A stretch of 64,000 bases of DNA. Source: Pseudomonas poae (GTDB lineage Bacteria > Pseudomonadota > Gammaproteobacteria > Pseudomonadales > Pseudomonadaceae). The translations under genes and the position numbers were made by a program. Positions 48,466 through 59,366 of this stretch are shown here, piece after piece. The first letter of the stretch is position 1. The number at the start of each line of letters is the position of its first letter. The DNA lies in contig CP034537.1 in NCBI GenBank assembly GCA_004000515.1, positions 5,098,001 through 5,162,000 of the forward strand, read 5' to 3'. The notes under the pieces were generated by a model that did not search any database, was not told where the DNA came from, and saw nothing but the letters and a program-made list of their open reading frames with translations.

Positions 48466-50051
48466 TTGATCTCCACAGCTAACATCACCATGCAGTTCGG
48501 CGCCAAGCCGCTCTTCGAGAACGTCTCGGTCAAGTTCGGCGCTGGCAACCGTTATGGTTTGATCGGTGCCAACGGTTGCGGCAAGTCGACCTTCATGAAA
48601 ATCCTCGGTGGCGACCTCGATCCGTCCGGCGGCCAGGTCATGCTGGAGCCGAATGTGCGCCTGGGTAAACTGCGCCAGGACCAGTTCGCCTACGAAGAAT
48701 TCACCGTGCTCGACACCGTGATCATGGGTCACGAAGAGCTGTGGAAGGTCAAGGCCGAGCGCGACCGCATCTACTCGCTTCCGGAAATGAGCGAAGAAGA
48801 CGGCATGGCCGTGGCCGAGCTGGAAACCGAGTTTGCCGAAATGGACGGCTACACCGCCGAATCCCGTGCCGGTGAACTGCTGCTGGGCCTGGGTATTCCC
48901 CTGGAGCAACACTTCGGCCCGATGAGCGAAGTGTCCCCGGCTGGAAGCTGCGCGTATTGCTGGCTCAGGCATTGTTCTCCGATCCTGAAGTGCTGTTGCT
49001 CGACGAACCGACCAACCACTTGGACATCAACACCATCCGCTGGCTGGAAAACATCCTGACACAGCGTTCCAGCCTGATGATCATCATCTCTCACGACCGT
49101 CACTTCCTGAACAGCGTGTGCACCCACATGGCTGACCTGGACTACGGCGAGCTGCGCCTGTTCCCGGGCAACTACGACGAGTACATGACCGTGGCGACCC
49201 AGTCCCGCGAGCAACTGCTGTCGGACAACGCGAAGAAGAAGGCGCAGATCTCCGAGCTGCAATCCTTCGTCAGCCGCTTCTCGGCCAACGCCTCGAAAGC
49301 CAAGCAGGCCACTTCCCGTGCCAAGGCGATCGACAAGATCCAGCTGGCCGAGGTCAAGCCTTCGAGCCGTGTGAGCCCGTTCATCCGTTTCGAGCAAAAC
49401 AAGAAGCTGCACCGTCAGGCGGTCATCGTCGAGCGCATGGCCAAAGGCTTCGACGGCAAGCCGTTGTTCAAAGACTTCAGCTTCCAGGTTGAAGCCGGCG
49501 AGCGCGTAGCGATCATCGGCCCGAACGGTATCGGCAAGACCACCCTGCTGCGCACCTTGGTCAACGAACTGACCCCGGACGCCGGTAGCATCAAGTGGAC
49601 CGACGCCGCCGAACTGGGCTACTACGCCCAGGACCACGCGCATGACTTCGAAGACGACGTCACGCTGTTCGACTGGATGGGCCAATGGACCCAAGGCGAG
49701 CAAATGATCCGTGGCACGCTGGGCCGCATGCTGTTCTCCAACGACGAGATCCAGAAGTCGGTCAAGGTGATTTCCGGTGGTGAGCAAGGCCGCATGCTGT
49801 TCGGCAAGCTGATCCTGCAAAAGCCGAACGTGCTGATCATGGACGAACCGACCAACCACTTGGACATGGAATCCATCGAAGCGCTGAACCTGGCGCTTGA
49901 GAACTACCCGGGCACGCTGATCTTCGTCAGCCACGACCGTGAGTTCGTATCGTCCCTGGCCACCCGCATCATCGAGTTGAGCGCCACCGGCGTGATCGAC
50001 TTCAGCGGCACCTATGACGATTACCTGCGTAGCCAGGGCGTGGTGTTTTAA
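48466..50051 (+). CDS. ybiT: ABC-F family ATPase YbiT; one frameshift
   Basis: Cytoplasmic ribosome-associated ABC-F ATPase of about 529 residues with two nucleotide-binding domains and no membrane part. TTG 48466 follows AGGT and gives (M)[16 protein letters not shown], close to E. coli YbiT. Walker A motifs GANGCGKST and GPNGIGKTT, Walker B/linker [11 protein letters not shown] and [11 protein letters not shown], and the P-site loop region rich in Lys/Arg ([20 protein letters not shown]) are present. A C missing near 48937 breaks [20 protein letters not shown] proteins act on translating ribosomes; YbiT's exact role is not settled. Confidence 0.94.
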
Positions 50052-50089
50052 GGGCAGCCATTAGCTTTTAGCTATAAGCGGCAAGATAG

Positions 50090-50116
50090 AGCCCTGTCCA
50101 GTGTGACGGGGCTTTT
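50090..50116 (+). terminator. Intrinsic terminator after ybiT
   Basis: AGCCCTGTC (50090-50098) pairs with GACGGGGCT (50105-50113), one G-U pair, followed by TTT. It lies 38 bases after the ybiT stop. Confidence 0.75.
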
Positions 50117-50213
50117 GCATTTGATGCAAGCACATCATTAATAGTTAGCCAGCTTCCTTTTCCTCCAGACCCTTGCCATGATGCCGTCACCGCCCGCCCG
50201 CGAACGAGTGACC

Positions 50214-51386
50214 ATGCCTGCCGCCGCCCCAGCTCCCTGTCGATCACCCTGCAGATCGTCTCCATCGTCTTTATACCTTCATCGCGTTCATCTGCATCGG
50301 CTTGCCGATCGCAGTGATCCCTGGCTATGTGCATGAGCAACTGGGGTTCAGCGCTGTCGTCGCCGGGATCACCATCGGTTCGCAGTACCTCGCCACCCTG
50401 CTTAGCCGGCCGATGGCCGGGAGGATGTCGGATAACGTCGGTACCAAGCGTGCGATTGTGCTGGGGTTGGCGGGGATTCTGGTAAGCGGTGTGCTGACGT
50501 TTTCGCGACGCTGGTGGAGAGCATGCCCACACTCAGCCTGGGCATTCTGATCGCCGCCCGGCTGTTGCTGGGTGTGGCCCAAGGCCTGATCGGCGTGGGT
50601 ACCATTAGTTGGTGCATGGGCCAGGTGGGTGCCGAGCATACCGCGCGCTCGATTTCCTGGAACGGCATCGCCTCCTACGGGGCCATCGCCATCGGTGCGC
50701 CGCTTGGCGTGGTGATGGTCGCGCAATACGGCTACACCAGCCTGGGCATCGCGCTCTCGATGTTGTCGGCACTGGGGTTGGTGTTGATCCGCAACAAACC
50801 GTCGGTGCCGGTGGTACGCGGCGAGCGCCTGCCGTTCTGGGCCGTGTTCGGGCGCATCGCGCCGTTTGGTGCCAGCTTGTGCCTGGCGTCGATTGGCTAC
50901 GGCACCCTCACTACTTTTATTACCCTGTATTACCTCAACCGTGGCTGGGCCGGTGCGGCGTACTGCCTGACGGTGTTCGGCGTGTGTTTTATCGTGTCAC
51001 GCCTGGTGTTCATCTCGGCCATCAGCCGCTTCGGTGGGTTCCGCGCCGCGATTGCCTGCATGATCATCGAAACCCTCGGCCTGACCCTGCTTTGGATGGC
51101 ACCTTCGACTGGCGTTGCATTGATTGGTGCTGGACTGACCGGTTTCGGCTTGTCGTTGGTATACCCGGCGCTGGGTGTAGAGGCCATCAAGCAGGTGCCC
51201 AACAGCAGCCGTGGTGCCGGGCTGAGTGCGTACGCGGTGTTTTTTGACCTGGCCCTGGCGATTGCCGGGCCGTTGATGGGGGCCGTGGCGCTGAACCTCG
51301 GCTACGGCTGGATCTTCTTCTGCGCAGCGCTGCTGTCGGTCACCGCCCTGGCCGTGACCGTCGCGCTCATGCGCCGTGCTTATTGA
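50214..51386 (+). CDS. MFS transporter, YhhS-like; about three frameshifts
   Basis: About 393 residues when repaired. From ATG 50214 (MPAAAPAP) breaks near 50232 and 50271 restore SLSITLQIVSIVF and YTFIAFICIGLPIAVIPGYV, the first helix of the YhhS group; a T missing near 50505 restores VLTFFATLVESMPT. The MFS motif after helix 2 (LLSRPMAGRMSDNVGTKRAI) is as in YhhS, and GGFRAAIACM and LVYPALGVEAIKQVP follow in the second half. Substrate unknown; YhhS has been linked to glyphosate and arabinose-like sugar export. Its stop directly abuts the stop of the convergent hydrolase gene. Confidence 0.85.
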
Positions 51387-52415
51387 TCAGCTGTCTGCAT
51401 ACCGGCACGGGTGGATTGTCCGAGGGTGTGGCTGAAAAAACGCCCCGCCTCGGAAATCAAGTCCCGGTGAATGCCTTCGCGGTCGACACCATCGGCATCG
51501 GTGCAAATCGCCGGCATGGCGGCCAATTGGTCGCTGTCGCACGGCGCCATAAATACAAAGTGCCCTGCCCCGCCAGTAGCTTGAAGTCCGGCGGTTCCGG
51601 CAGTTTGCGCGCCAGCGCGGCGGCGTTCTTGTCCACCGCCACCAACTTGTCGCCGTCGCCGCTGTAGAGCAGCACGGGCACGTGCACGTCGGCCAGGGTA
51701 TGGCGGCCAAACATCAGGCTCAGCGGCGCCATCAACATCAAGGCGTGAATACGGGGGTCGGCTTGGGGTTGCAGGTCATCGCGGTCTACCACCAGCTCGC
51801 CCTTGGTGGTGCAGGCGTCGCGGTCTTCCGGGCGCTCTTGGCAGTAGCGGCGCAGGCGGTCGAAGTCGGGTTTGGCGCCGGCCAGAATCAATGCGGTTTC
51901 GCCGCCGGCGGAATAACCGATCACCCCACTTGGTCGACGTTAACGAACGGCGACAACATCGAATCGCCCAACGTGGCGGTGATGGCCTCGGAAATCTGGA
52001 TCGGCCGCCCATACAGGTTGCTCACCGTGCCCAGGCGGCTGTGGTCTTTGTAGTTGTCACCGGGGTGCAGCACCGCCACCACTACAAAACCTTTGCGTGC
52101 AAGCGAGGTGGCCAGGTCATGCAAGGCCAGCGGCGTGCCGGTGTTGCCGTGGGACAGCATCAGCATCGGGAAACGCCCGATGGCGATTTTGGAGTCTTCG
52201 GATGCGGCGACATGATAAGCGCCCAACTGCGTGGTGTGCTCATCGTCGGTAGAGGGGTAGAACGCAATGGCTTTCATCGGCTGCAAATCCAGCGGATCGA
52301 GAAACGTCATGCGATGGAAACCCACACTCCAATGCGGGTGCGGTGCCGGCGCGGCGTGCACTGAAACCAGGCCGCCCAGGAGGGAAAGAACCACAACTGC
52401 ACAAAGACGCATCAT
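51387..52415 (-). CDS. Secreted alpha/beta hydrolase, dienelactone-hydrolase/PAF-acetylhydrolase-like; two frameshifts
   Basis: About 342 residues. Start at ATG 52415 (or 52412) with AGGTGGA upstream; the signal peptide is MMRLCAVVVLSLLGGLVSVHA. The oxyanion region is MLMLSHGNTG, and the nucleophile elbow GYSAGG holds the catalytic Ser; LLYSGDGDKLV carries the likely Asp and GHFVFMAP the His. Breaks: ~51922 (G missing, QVGVIGYSAGG) and ~51545 (GHFVF restored). The ending GRFFSHTLGQSTRA is typical of this periplasmic hydrolase group. Substrate unknown, an ester or lactone by family. Confidence 0.85.
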
Positions 52416-52656
52416 GAGGATGTCCACCTTTGTAGCGTGCCCACGTTCAACATCTGCGGCATGTCTGGTTGAAAAGTCCATGGTTCAAGGTACTCGCACC
52501 GGGTGGTAAACCCATGCGTGCATAACCTGGGCCAAAGTAATGACAGCGGGTAAACGAAAAAACTCCGTAGTCCGGTCGTTTTGAGGCGATCAGAATACAG
52601 AGTTTAGACGCCCTGTTTCAGAATGAAACGGGGACAAGCGCTGTTTTACATAAGCT

Positions 52657-53268
52657 TTACGCGGCCGCGAACAGTTGTTCGTTGATGAGTACGTTGGCGT
52701 CGCTCAGGGACTTGGTGCGGAACTCATCGCCGTATGCGAGGCCGTGGGCACGCACAAATTCGATATCGGTGATGCCAAGGAAGCCCAGCAGCACTTTCAA
52801 GTAGTCTTCATGGGCCACACCGGTGGCTTGGCCGGCGTGCAGGCCGCCCGACGTCGACACGATGATGACTTTCTTGTTACCGCACAGGCCTTCCGGGCCG
52901 GCTTCGGTGTAGCGGAAGGTTTGGCCGGCAACAGCGATGCGGTCGATCCAGGCTTTCAATTGGGTTGGAATGGTGAAGTTGTACATCGGCGCAGCAATAA
53001 CCACGGCATCGGCGGCGAGGAATTCGGCCAGGGTCTTGGCACTCAGCTCGGCTTCTTGCTGCTGCGCAGCGCTGCGCTGTTCAGCCGGAGTACCCAGGGC
53101 GCCCAGGGTCGCGCCGGAAAAGTGGTTGATGCCTTCGGCGGCCACGTCGCGGTAGGTCACTTGCACACCCGGCTCAGCCGCTTGCCAAGCCTTCACTACG
53201 CCCGCGCTGAGCTGACGGGAAGCCGAGTTGTCGCCGAGGATGCTGGAATCGATATGCAACAGTTTCAT
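52657..53268 (-). CDS. azoR: FMN-dependent NADH-azoreductase AzoR
   Basis: A 203-residue flavodoxin-like enzyme, intact. [20 protein letters not shown] is the FMN-phosphate binding loop; [19 protein letters not shown] and STSGGLH contact the flavin in AzoR structures. It reduces azo dyes and quinones with NADH and probably protects against quinone stress. The LysR gene lies divergently 124 bases away and is its likely regulator, an arrangement common for azoR in pseudomonads. Confidence 0.93.
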   Translation of the reverse strand: MKLLHIDSSILGDNSASRQLSAGVVKAWQAAEPGVQVTYRDVAAEGINHFSGATLGALGTPAEQRSAAQQQEAELSAKTLAEFLAADAVVIAAPMYNFTIPTQLKAWIDRIAVAGQTFRYTEAGPEGLCGNKKVIIVSTSGGLHAGQATGVAHEDYLKVLLGFLGITDIEFVRAHGLAYGDEFRTKSLSDANVLINEQLFAAA

Positions 53269-53392
53269 TTGAGTTCTCCGGGGTAGGATCGTCAGTGGCG
53301 ATCAGATGAGCCAATCCTACGCATGAAACCAATAGCCGATAAGGCGGCTTAAATGCGATAGTTTGTCCCACTGACAGGACAATAGGTTGACC

Positions 53393-54300
53393 ATGCAAGA
53401 CCTCAACGACCTCTACTATTTCGCCAAAGTCGTCGAAGCCGGCGGCTTCGCGGCAGCCGGGCGACTGCTGGGGATTCCCAAATCGCGTCTCTCGCGGCGT
53501 ATTGCCGAGCTGGAAGAACGCCTCGGCGCACGCCTGCTGCAACGCACCACCCGCCAACTCACCCTCACCGCCGTCGGCGAGCGTTACCTGCGCCATTGCC
53601 AGGCGATGTTGCTGGAAGCGGAAATGGCCGATGAGGCCGTGGCCAGCATGTCCAGCGAGCCCCGTGGGCGACTGCGGGTCAGCTGTCCGGTGGGCATGGC
53701 CCAGCACATCCTGCCGGAGTTGGTGGCGGGGTTTCTCGCCGCCCATCCCCAAGTGCAACTGGAGATGACCTTGGTCAACCGCCGTGTCGACCTGGTTGCC
53801 GAAGGCATTGACGTGGCCCTGCGCGTACGCGAGCTGGGGGATGAGGACCCACTGCTGGTGACCAGCGCCTGCGCCGCGCCCAAACGGTGCTGGTGGCCAG
53901 CCCCATCTTTATGCACGACAAGCAGATCGACACCCTCGATGACCTGCGGCAGTTACCGGTGCTCGGCGCGTTGGAGGCCGACCGCATGGTGCACCAGCGC
54001 ATTCTCGACCCGCAGGGCAACCCCCATGAACTGGTGATGGAGGCCCGCCTGGGCATCGACGACTTCATCGTACGCAAGGCCAGCGCGATCATGGGCCTGG
54101 GCTTTACCGTACTGCCGATGATGTATTGCGAAGAAGAACTCGCCAGGGGCCAGTTGGTGCAACTGCTGCCGGAATGGTCGTTGCCGGGCGGCTGGTTGCA
54201 GGCCGTGTACCCGCATCGGCGCGGCGTTCTGCCGGCCATTCGTGCCTGGATCGACTACCTGGAAGAAGGCTTCAAAGGCTGCGGAGACCGTTTGCTATGA
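53393..54300 (+). CDS. LysR-family transcriptional regulator; one frameshift
   Basis: About 302 residues. MQDLNDLYYFAKVVEAGGFA starts the N-terminal winged helix, with the recognition region AAAGRLLGIPKSRLSRRIAE. The C-terminal effector domain begins near RLRVSCPVGMAQ. A missing C near 53873 breaks VTSRLRRAQTVLVASPIF. The start could be ATG 53393 or TTG 53387. It is divergent from azoR, so an azoR activator responding to quinones or azo compounds is the simplest view. Its TGA overlaps the ATG of the YjbR-like gene. Confidence 0.88.
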
Positions 54301-54653
54301 AAATGACCGAAGACCAAGTCGCCCGTTTCTGCCTGAGCCTGCCGGGCGCGCGCGAAGACTATAAGTGGGGCGGCGTACGTGTGTTCTCGATTGCCGGCAA
54401 CAAGATGTTTGCCCTGCAGGGCCTGCGCGGCGATTCGCTGGCGTTCAAGGTCGACAAGGAGCTGTTCCTGGGCCACGTGGACCGCCCAGGCATCCACCCG
54501 GCGCCCTACTTGGCACGCGCGCAGTGGATCATCATGGACACGCCCTACCCGCTGGGCGCTGAGGAGTTGCGTGGCCTGCTGCAGCGCTCCCACCAGTTGG
54601 TGGTGAGCAAACTGCCCAAGCGCACGCAGATCGGTTTATTGCTAGAGGACTGA
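54297..54653 (+). CDS. MmcQ/YjbR-family protein
   Basis: A 118-residue cytoplasmic protein of the YjbR/CyaY-like double-wing fold: CLSLPGAREDYKWGG at the start, FALQGLRGDSLAFKVD, then APYLARAQWIIMD and SHQLVVSKLPKR. Members bind DNA in some structures, but the role is unclear. ATG 54297 overlaps the LysR stop (ATGA), so translation is coupled. The 3' end overlaps the 3' end of the convergent DUF1294 gene by 12 bases. Confidence 0.87.
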   Translation: MKMTEDQVARFCLSLPGAREDYKWGGVRVFSIAGNKMFALQGLRGDSLAFKVDKELFLGHVDRPGIHPAPYLARAQWIIMDTPYPLGAEELRGLLQRSHQLVVSKLPKRTQIGLLLED

Positions 54654-55025
54654 CAACAGGGTACCGCCGAGGAATAACTGGTCGAGCCAGAACACCTCAT
54701 GCAACAGCACAATCACCCAGAACAGCACCTGGTAAGACACCTTGCGCGTCTTGTGCCGGAACACCTGCTGGGCAATCAACGCCCCCGGCCAACCGCCCGC
54801 CAACTCCACGGCGTGCAGGATGTTTTCCGGGGTGCGCCAGCGGTCAGTCTGCGCCTTGCGCTTGTCGCTCCAATACAGGAAGAACGCTATCAGGCTGACC
54901 ACCCCATAGGCCGCCAACGGAATGATGGTCTCACCGCGCAGCCACACCAATACCGACCCCGTCAGCGGCGCAGCGCACAGCAGCACAAAGATCGCCGTTT
55001 TCAAGCGTGGGTACTGGATGCTCAT
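54642..55025 (-). CDS. DUF1294 small membrane protein
   Basis: A 127-residue protein starting [17 protein letters not shown] at 55025, chosen because it overlaps the uppP stop by ATGA. It has about four hydrophobic segments, and the DUF1294 core [20 protein letters not shown], then [19 protein letters not shown]. In many bacteria DUF1294 is fused to a cold-shock domain; here it stands alone. Function unknown. Probably co-transcribed with uppP. Confidence 0.88.
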   Translation of the reverse strand: MSIQYPRLKTAIFVLLCAAPLTGSVLVWLRGETIIPLAAYGVVSLIAFFLYWSDKRKAQTDRWRTPENILHAVELAGGWPGALIAQQVFRHKTRKVSYQVLFWVIVLLHEVFWLDQLFLGGTLLSVL

Positions 55026-55852
55026 GGCTTGATCGCAGTCCAGTCGATCCAGCCAAACTGCCACGTGGCCAAGATCACCAAACCGAACGCGATCCGGTAC
55101 CAGGCAAACGCTGCATAGCTGTGGCTGGCGATGAACTTGAGCAAGGCCTTGACTGCGATCATCGCGAAGATGAACGAGGTGACAAAACCGATGGCAAACA
55201 CCGGCAGGTCATCCGGCTGGAACAAGTGGCGGTACTTGTAGCCCGAATACACCGCCGCACCGACCATGGTCGGCATGGCCAGGAAGAACGAGAACTCGGT
55301 GGCGGTCTTGCGCGACAGGCCAAACAGCAGGCCGCCGATGATCGTCGCGCCGGAACGCGAAGTGCCCGGAATCATCGCAAGGCACTGGGCAAAGCCGATC
55401 TTGATTGCATCTTTCCAGGTGATCTCGTCGACGGTTTCAGCGTGCGTCCGGTGCTGGCGACGTTCGGCCCACAGCATGATGATGCCGCCCACCACCAGCG
55501 CCGCAGCCACGGTGATCGGGTTGAACAGGTAATGCTTGATCAGGTCGGCGAAAATCACCCCCAGCACCACTGCCGGCAACACCGCGATGATCAGGTTAAC
55601 CGTGAAGCGCTGGGCCTTGCGCTGGGTCGGCAAGCCGATGACCACGTCCAGGATCTTGCGGCGAAACTCCCAGACCACCGCGAGAATCGCACCCAGTTGG
55701 ATAATGATGTTAAACGCCTCGAAGCGCTCGCCGCCGAACCCGATCAAGTCGGCAACGATGATCTGGTGGCCGGTGCTGGAGATCGGCAGGAACTCGGTGA
55801 GCCCCTCCACCACGCCAAGAATCAATGCCTGTATGGCGGTCCAAAAATCCAT
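55022..55852 (-). CDS. uppP: Undecaprenyl-diphosphatase UppP (BacA)
   Basis: A 276-residue inner-membrane enzyme that dephosphorylates undecaprenyl diphosphate to recycle the lipid carrier for peptidoglycan and O-antigen; it also gives bacitracin tolerance. ATG 55852 follows GGGGGA and gives [17 protein letters not shown]. The active-site motifs are [15 protein letters not shown] and [10 protein letters not shown]. About eight hydrophobic segments. Intact. It overlaps the DUF1294 gene by 4 bases. Confidence 0.95.
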   Translation of the reverse strand: MDFWTAIQALILGVVEGLTEFLPISSTGHQIIVADLIGFGGERFEAFNIIIQLGAILAVVWEFRRKILDVVIGLPTQRKAQRFTVNLIIAVLPAVVLGVIFADLIKHYLFNPITVAAALVVGGIIMLWAERRQHRTHAETVDEITWKDAIKIGFAQCLAMIPGTSRSGATIIGGLLFGLSRKTATEFSFFLAMPTMVGAAVYSGYKYRHLFQPDDLPVFAIGFVTSFIFAMIAVKALLKFIASHSYAAFAWYRIAFGLVILATWQFGWIDWTAIKP

Positions 55853-56071
55853 GCTTCCCCCAAAGGTCATGCTCATTGGCATGCCTCGATAATCTTTTTA
55901 GTGGTTCACTGACGACAAGACCCGGTGTTGGAACTCAACGCCGGTACGGAAAATTCCGTGAGAAATCAGACAGTACTCAGGTTTCCCGATTTCAGGCCGA
56001 AAGCCTATCAGACACGCGGGAAAAGTCGATGCAGCGCCCACAATTATAAAAAAGCATGGAGTGACAGGACG

Positions 56072-57706
56072 ATGAACAGTTTGCGCAGTATGTCGATCAG
56101 CCGCCGTCTCTGGCTGATCCTGATAGTCGCCGTTCTGATGCTGCTGGCCCTGGGTTTGCTGATGCTCAAGCAGATTCACGGCGACCTTTACCAGGCCAAG
56201 CGCCAACAGACCCAACACGTGGTGCAGACCGCCAGCGGGATCCTGACGTTTTATCACGGCCTCGAAACCAGCGGCGTCATGACCCGCGAGGCGGCGCAGA
56301 AACAAGCCCTGAGTGCGGTGCGTGGGTTGCGCTACGACCATGACGACTACTTCTGGATCAACGACCTCACCCCCGTGATGATCATGCATCCAGCCAACCC
56401 CAAGCTGGACGGCCAGAACCTTTCGGCCATCCGCGACCCGGATGGGTTTGCGGTGTTCAACGAATTCGTGCTGCTGGCCAAGGCCAAGGGCGCGGGCATC
56501 GTCAACTACCGCTGGCCCAAGCCGGGCGCAGACGCCCCGGTGGCCAAGACCTCGTATATCCAATTGTTCGAACCCTGGGGCTGGATCATCGGTTCCGGCG
56601 TGTACGTGGATGACGTGCAGGCCGAGTTCAGGGGCAAGTCTGGAATGCGTCCTTGATGGGCATGGGTATCGCCGTGATCATGGCGTTGCTGGTGGCGCTG
56701 ATCGCCCGCAGCATTGTGCGTCCGCTGCAGGCGGCGGTGAGCGCGATGGGCAACATCGCCAGTGGCGAAAGCGACCTGACCCGCAGCCTCGACACCCACG
56801 GCCGGGATGAAATCACCCAGCTGTCGCACCACTTCAACAGTTTCACCGCCAAGCTACGCCAAGTGGTCAGCCAGTTGCAGGTGTGCGCCAACGCACTGGG
56901 CCAATCCTCCCTGGAGCTGGGCAACAACGCCACCCAGGCCCACGACCGTAGCCAACAGCAGTCGCAACAGATGGAGCTGGTGGCCACTGCCATCAACGAA
57001 GTCACCTACGGCGTGCAGGACGTGGCCAAGAACGCCGAACACGCGGCCAGTGAAATGCGCGATGCCCAGGCCCAGGCGCAACAAGGCCAAGTGAACATCG
57101 ACGGCAGCCTGCAGCAGATCGACCAGCTCTCCACCACCATCAGCCAGGCCGTGGAGGTGATCCGCACCCTGTCCAGCGAAAGCACGCAGATTGGCGGCGT
57201 ACTGGAAGTGATCCGCTCGATTGCCGACCAGACCAACCTGCTGGCGCTCAACGCCGCGATTGAAGCCGCCCGCGCCGGCGAGCAAGGCCGGGGGTTTGCG
57301 GTGGTGGCCGATGAAGTGCGGTTGCTGGCCCAACGCACACAAAAAATCCACTGCCGAGATCCAGGCGATGATCGAGCGGCTGCAAGGTCACTCGGAAGCG
57401 GCGGTCAAGGTGATCAGCGACAGCCACAGCGCCTCGCAACTGACCATCGAGCAAGCCGGCCAGGCCGGGGCCAGTCTTACCGCTATCGGCCAGGCACTGC
57501 GCAACCTCAATGGCCTGAACGCGTCGATTGCCAGCGCCACGTTGCAACAGGCGCATGTGGTGGAAGACATCAACCAGAACGTCACCCAAGCCGCCGGTTT
57601 GTCCCACAGCACCGCGTTGGCGGCCGAGCAGTCCAGTGTGGCCAGCGCCCATCTGCGCGGCTTGAGTGAACAACTCGACGGCCTGCTGCGCCAGTTCAAG
57701 GTCTAG
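56072..57706 (+). CDS. Methyl-accepting chemotaxis protein with periplasmic Cache domain; two frameshifts
   Basis: About 545 residues. ATG 56072 ([20 protein letters not shown]) leads into TM1. The periplasmic part is a single Cache-type sensor ([37 protein letters not shown]). A break near 56638 restores [17 protein letters not shown] and TM2; a HAMP domain follows ([11 protein letters not shown]). The signalling hairpin has the conserved tip [20 protein letters not shown]; a second break near 57345 (five A should be four) restores TQKSTAEIQ. Ligand unknown; related Cache receptors sense organic acids. A hairpin follows at 57712. Confidence 0.92.
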
Positions 57707-57711
57707 CCCAC

Positions 57712-57743
57712 TGATCATTCCACGCGGGGCGTGGGAACGATCA
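57712..57743. terminator. Hairpin after the chemoreceptor gene
   Basis: TGATCATTCCACGC (57712-57725) pairs with GCGTGGGAACGATCA (57729-57743) apart from one bulge. The core CCACGC-GGGGC-GTGGGA resembles a common Pseudomonas extragenic repeat. Placed 6 bases after the stop, it probably ends the transcript. Confidence 0.65.
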
Positions 57744-57804
57744 ATCTACGCCAATCTTCTTTGGTTACAATCCCCGCCCTCTCCCACGCTCCCAAGGAAC
57801 CGCC

Positions 57805-58368
57805 ATGTCCGGGCTTGAACTGTTCGCCGCTGCCCTGGGGGTGATCGCTGTCTGGCTGACGGTCAAGCAAAACCCCTGGTGCTGGCCCATCGGCCTGGTG
57901 ATGGTGTTGCTGTACACCTGGGTGTTTTATGACGTGAAGCTCTATTCGGACATGCTGTTGCAGGTGGTCTACGCCGCGCTGCAAGTGTATGGCTGGTGGC
58001 AATGGACCCGCGCAGGCGAGGTCAAGCAAGGCCGCCAGGTCACGAGCCTGGGCTGGCCTGCGATCATGACCAGCCTGGCAGTGGGCGCCGTCGGCAGCCT
58101 GTTGCTCGGCGCGGCCATGGCGTACTGGACCGACGCAGCCCAACCGTGGCTCGACGCGGCCCTCACTGGCTTCAGCCTGGTGGCACAAATGTGGATGGCG
58201 CAAAAACGCGTGCAATGCTGGCCGCTGTGGATTGCCGTAGATGTGATCTTCGTCGGGCTGTTCCTCTACAAAGGCCTCTACCTCACCGCCGCGCTCTACG
58301 CGCTGTTCACCGTGATCGCCGTGCAAGGCTGGCGTGAATGGCGTGCCGACCCGGCGTTGCAGCCATGA
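57805..58368 (+). CDS. pnuC: Nicotinamide riboside transporter PnuC
   Basis: A 187-residue inner-membrane protein with about seven membrane segments. The PnuC hallmarks are WPIGLVMVLLYTWVFYDVKLYSDMLLQ split over helices, YGWWQW, and the late WIAVDVIFVGLFLYKGLY. It lets nicotinamide riboside enter by facilitated diffusion, trapped by phosphorylation. The kinase gene follows with an ATGA overlap (58365), a perfect functional match. Intact. AAGGAA lies just before the start. Confidence 0.94.
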   Translation: MSGLELFAAALGVIAVWLTVKQNPWCWPIGLVMVLLYTWVFYDVKLYSDMLLQVVYAALQVYGWWQWTRAGEVKQGRQVTSLGWPAIMTSLAVGAVGSLLLGAAMAYWTDAAQPWLDAALTGFSLVAQMWMAQKRVQCWPLWIAVDVIFVGLFLYKGLYLTAALYALFTVIAVQGWREWRADPALQP

Positions 58369-58913
58369 AGGTGGTGGTGCTGGCAGGCCCTGAGTCCAGT
58401 GGCAAAAGCTGGTTGGCGGCTGAGTTGCATCAGCACTTTGGTGGGTTGATGGTGGGCGAATACGTGCGCTACTTCATCGACCACCATCAACGCGACACCT
58501 GCCTGGCCGACATCCCGGACATCGCCCGTGGCCAACTCGCCTGGGAAGACGCCGCTCGCGCCGAGCAGCCCAACCTGCTGATCCTCGACACCCACCTGCT
58601 GACCAACAAGCTGTGGAGCCAGACCCTGTTCGGCGACTACCCCGCGTGGCTGGACAGCGAACTGCTGGCCCGCCATTACGACCTGCACCTGCTGTTGTCA
58701 CCCGACGATGTGGAATGGACTGCCGATGGCCAGCGTTGCCAGCCAGAACTCACCGATCGCCAAGCGTTTTTCCAGGCCAGCCTGGACTGGATGCAACAGC
58801 ATCAACAACCGGCCCTGGTGATTCGCGGCCATTGGGAAGAACGCCGGGCTGTAGCGTTTGCAGCAGTCGAGCAGCTACTCGCCGACACGCTCCAGGTTGG
58901 CATTCACCCGTAG
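58365..58913 (+). CDS. NadR-like ATPase, probable nicotinamide riboside kinase
   Basis: A 182-residue P-loop kinase like the C-terminal domain of NadR. The Walker A is GPESSGKSW; GEYVRYFIDHH and LLILDTHLLTN hold the expected acidic residues, and LLLSPDDVEWTADGQR is the lid region. It lacks the adenylyltransferase and helix-turn-helix domains of E. coli NadR, so it should only phosphorylate nicotinamide riboside to NMN. Coupled to pnuC by overlap. Its last 39 bases overlap the 3' end of the minus-strand MarR gene. Confidence 0.9.
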   Translation: MKVVVLAGPESSGKSWLAAELHQHFGGLMVGEYVRYFIDHHQRDTCLADIPDIARGQLAWEDAARAEQPNLLILDTHLLTNKLWSQTLFGDYPAWLDSELLARHYDLHLLLSPDDVEWTADGQRCQPELTDRQAFFQASLDWMQQHQQPALVIRGHWEERRAVAFAAVEQLLADTLQVGIHP

Positions 58914-59316
58914 CAGCAACGCCAGCAGAGTCGCCTGCTCCTCGTCGCTGAACCCCTCCAACGCCTGCGCCGCCCCCCTGCACCATGACCGCGTGAGCCT
59001 GGGGCATGCGTTCACGCACCGCATCGGTCAGGGTGATCAAGCGGCTGCGTCTGTCCGCCGGGTCGGCGACGCGCTGGATCATGCCGTCACGCTCCATGCG
59101 CCCGAGTAATTGCGCCATGCTCGATTGCTCGACACGGGCAATGCGCACCAACTCAGCCTGAGGCAAACCTTCGCTGTACTTGAGCGCCACCAACACCGGA
59201 ATCTGCGCAACCGCAAACCCCAAGGCTTTCAGGCGACCCTCGTACAGACGGATAAAACCGCGGTTGGCCAGGCCGATTTGCTGCATTGGGTTGGGTGCGG
59301 GGGATTGAACATTCAT
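58875..59316 (-). CDS. MarR-family transcriptional regulator; one frameshift
   Basis: About 146 residues once the run of six G/C near 58975 is read as five; the product then ends QALEGFSDEEQATLLALLLR, the usual MarR dimer helix, with a stop at 58875-58877. The winged helix is LPQAELVRIARVEQSSMAQL, then GRMERDGMIQRVADPADRRS, the classic MarR wing. It is divergent from the FAD-monooxygenase gene, and two identical palindromes lie between them. It probably represses both genes and is released by the drug or phenol the enzyme modifies. Confidence 0.9.
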
Positions 59317-59331
59317 GGGCGTTGACTTTCC

Positions 59332-59366
59332 ATAGGATCCTATGAACTAAATGTATAGGATCCTAT
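59332..59366. promoter_or_regulatory. Two identical 12-base palindromes: likely MarR operator pair
   Basis: ATAGGATCCTAT occurs twice, at 59332-59343 and 59355-59366, each perfectly symmetric, with centres 23 bases apart (about two helical turns). They fill the 73-base gap between the divergent MarR and FAD-monooxygenase starts, covering the expected promoters. This is the typical picture of a MarR autoregulatory operator. Confidence 0.85.

Noticed and set aside
48849..49934. 361-residue minus-strand ORF opposite ybiT
   Set aside because: Antisense shadow of a conserved ABC-F gene with both Walker motifs on the plus strand.
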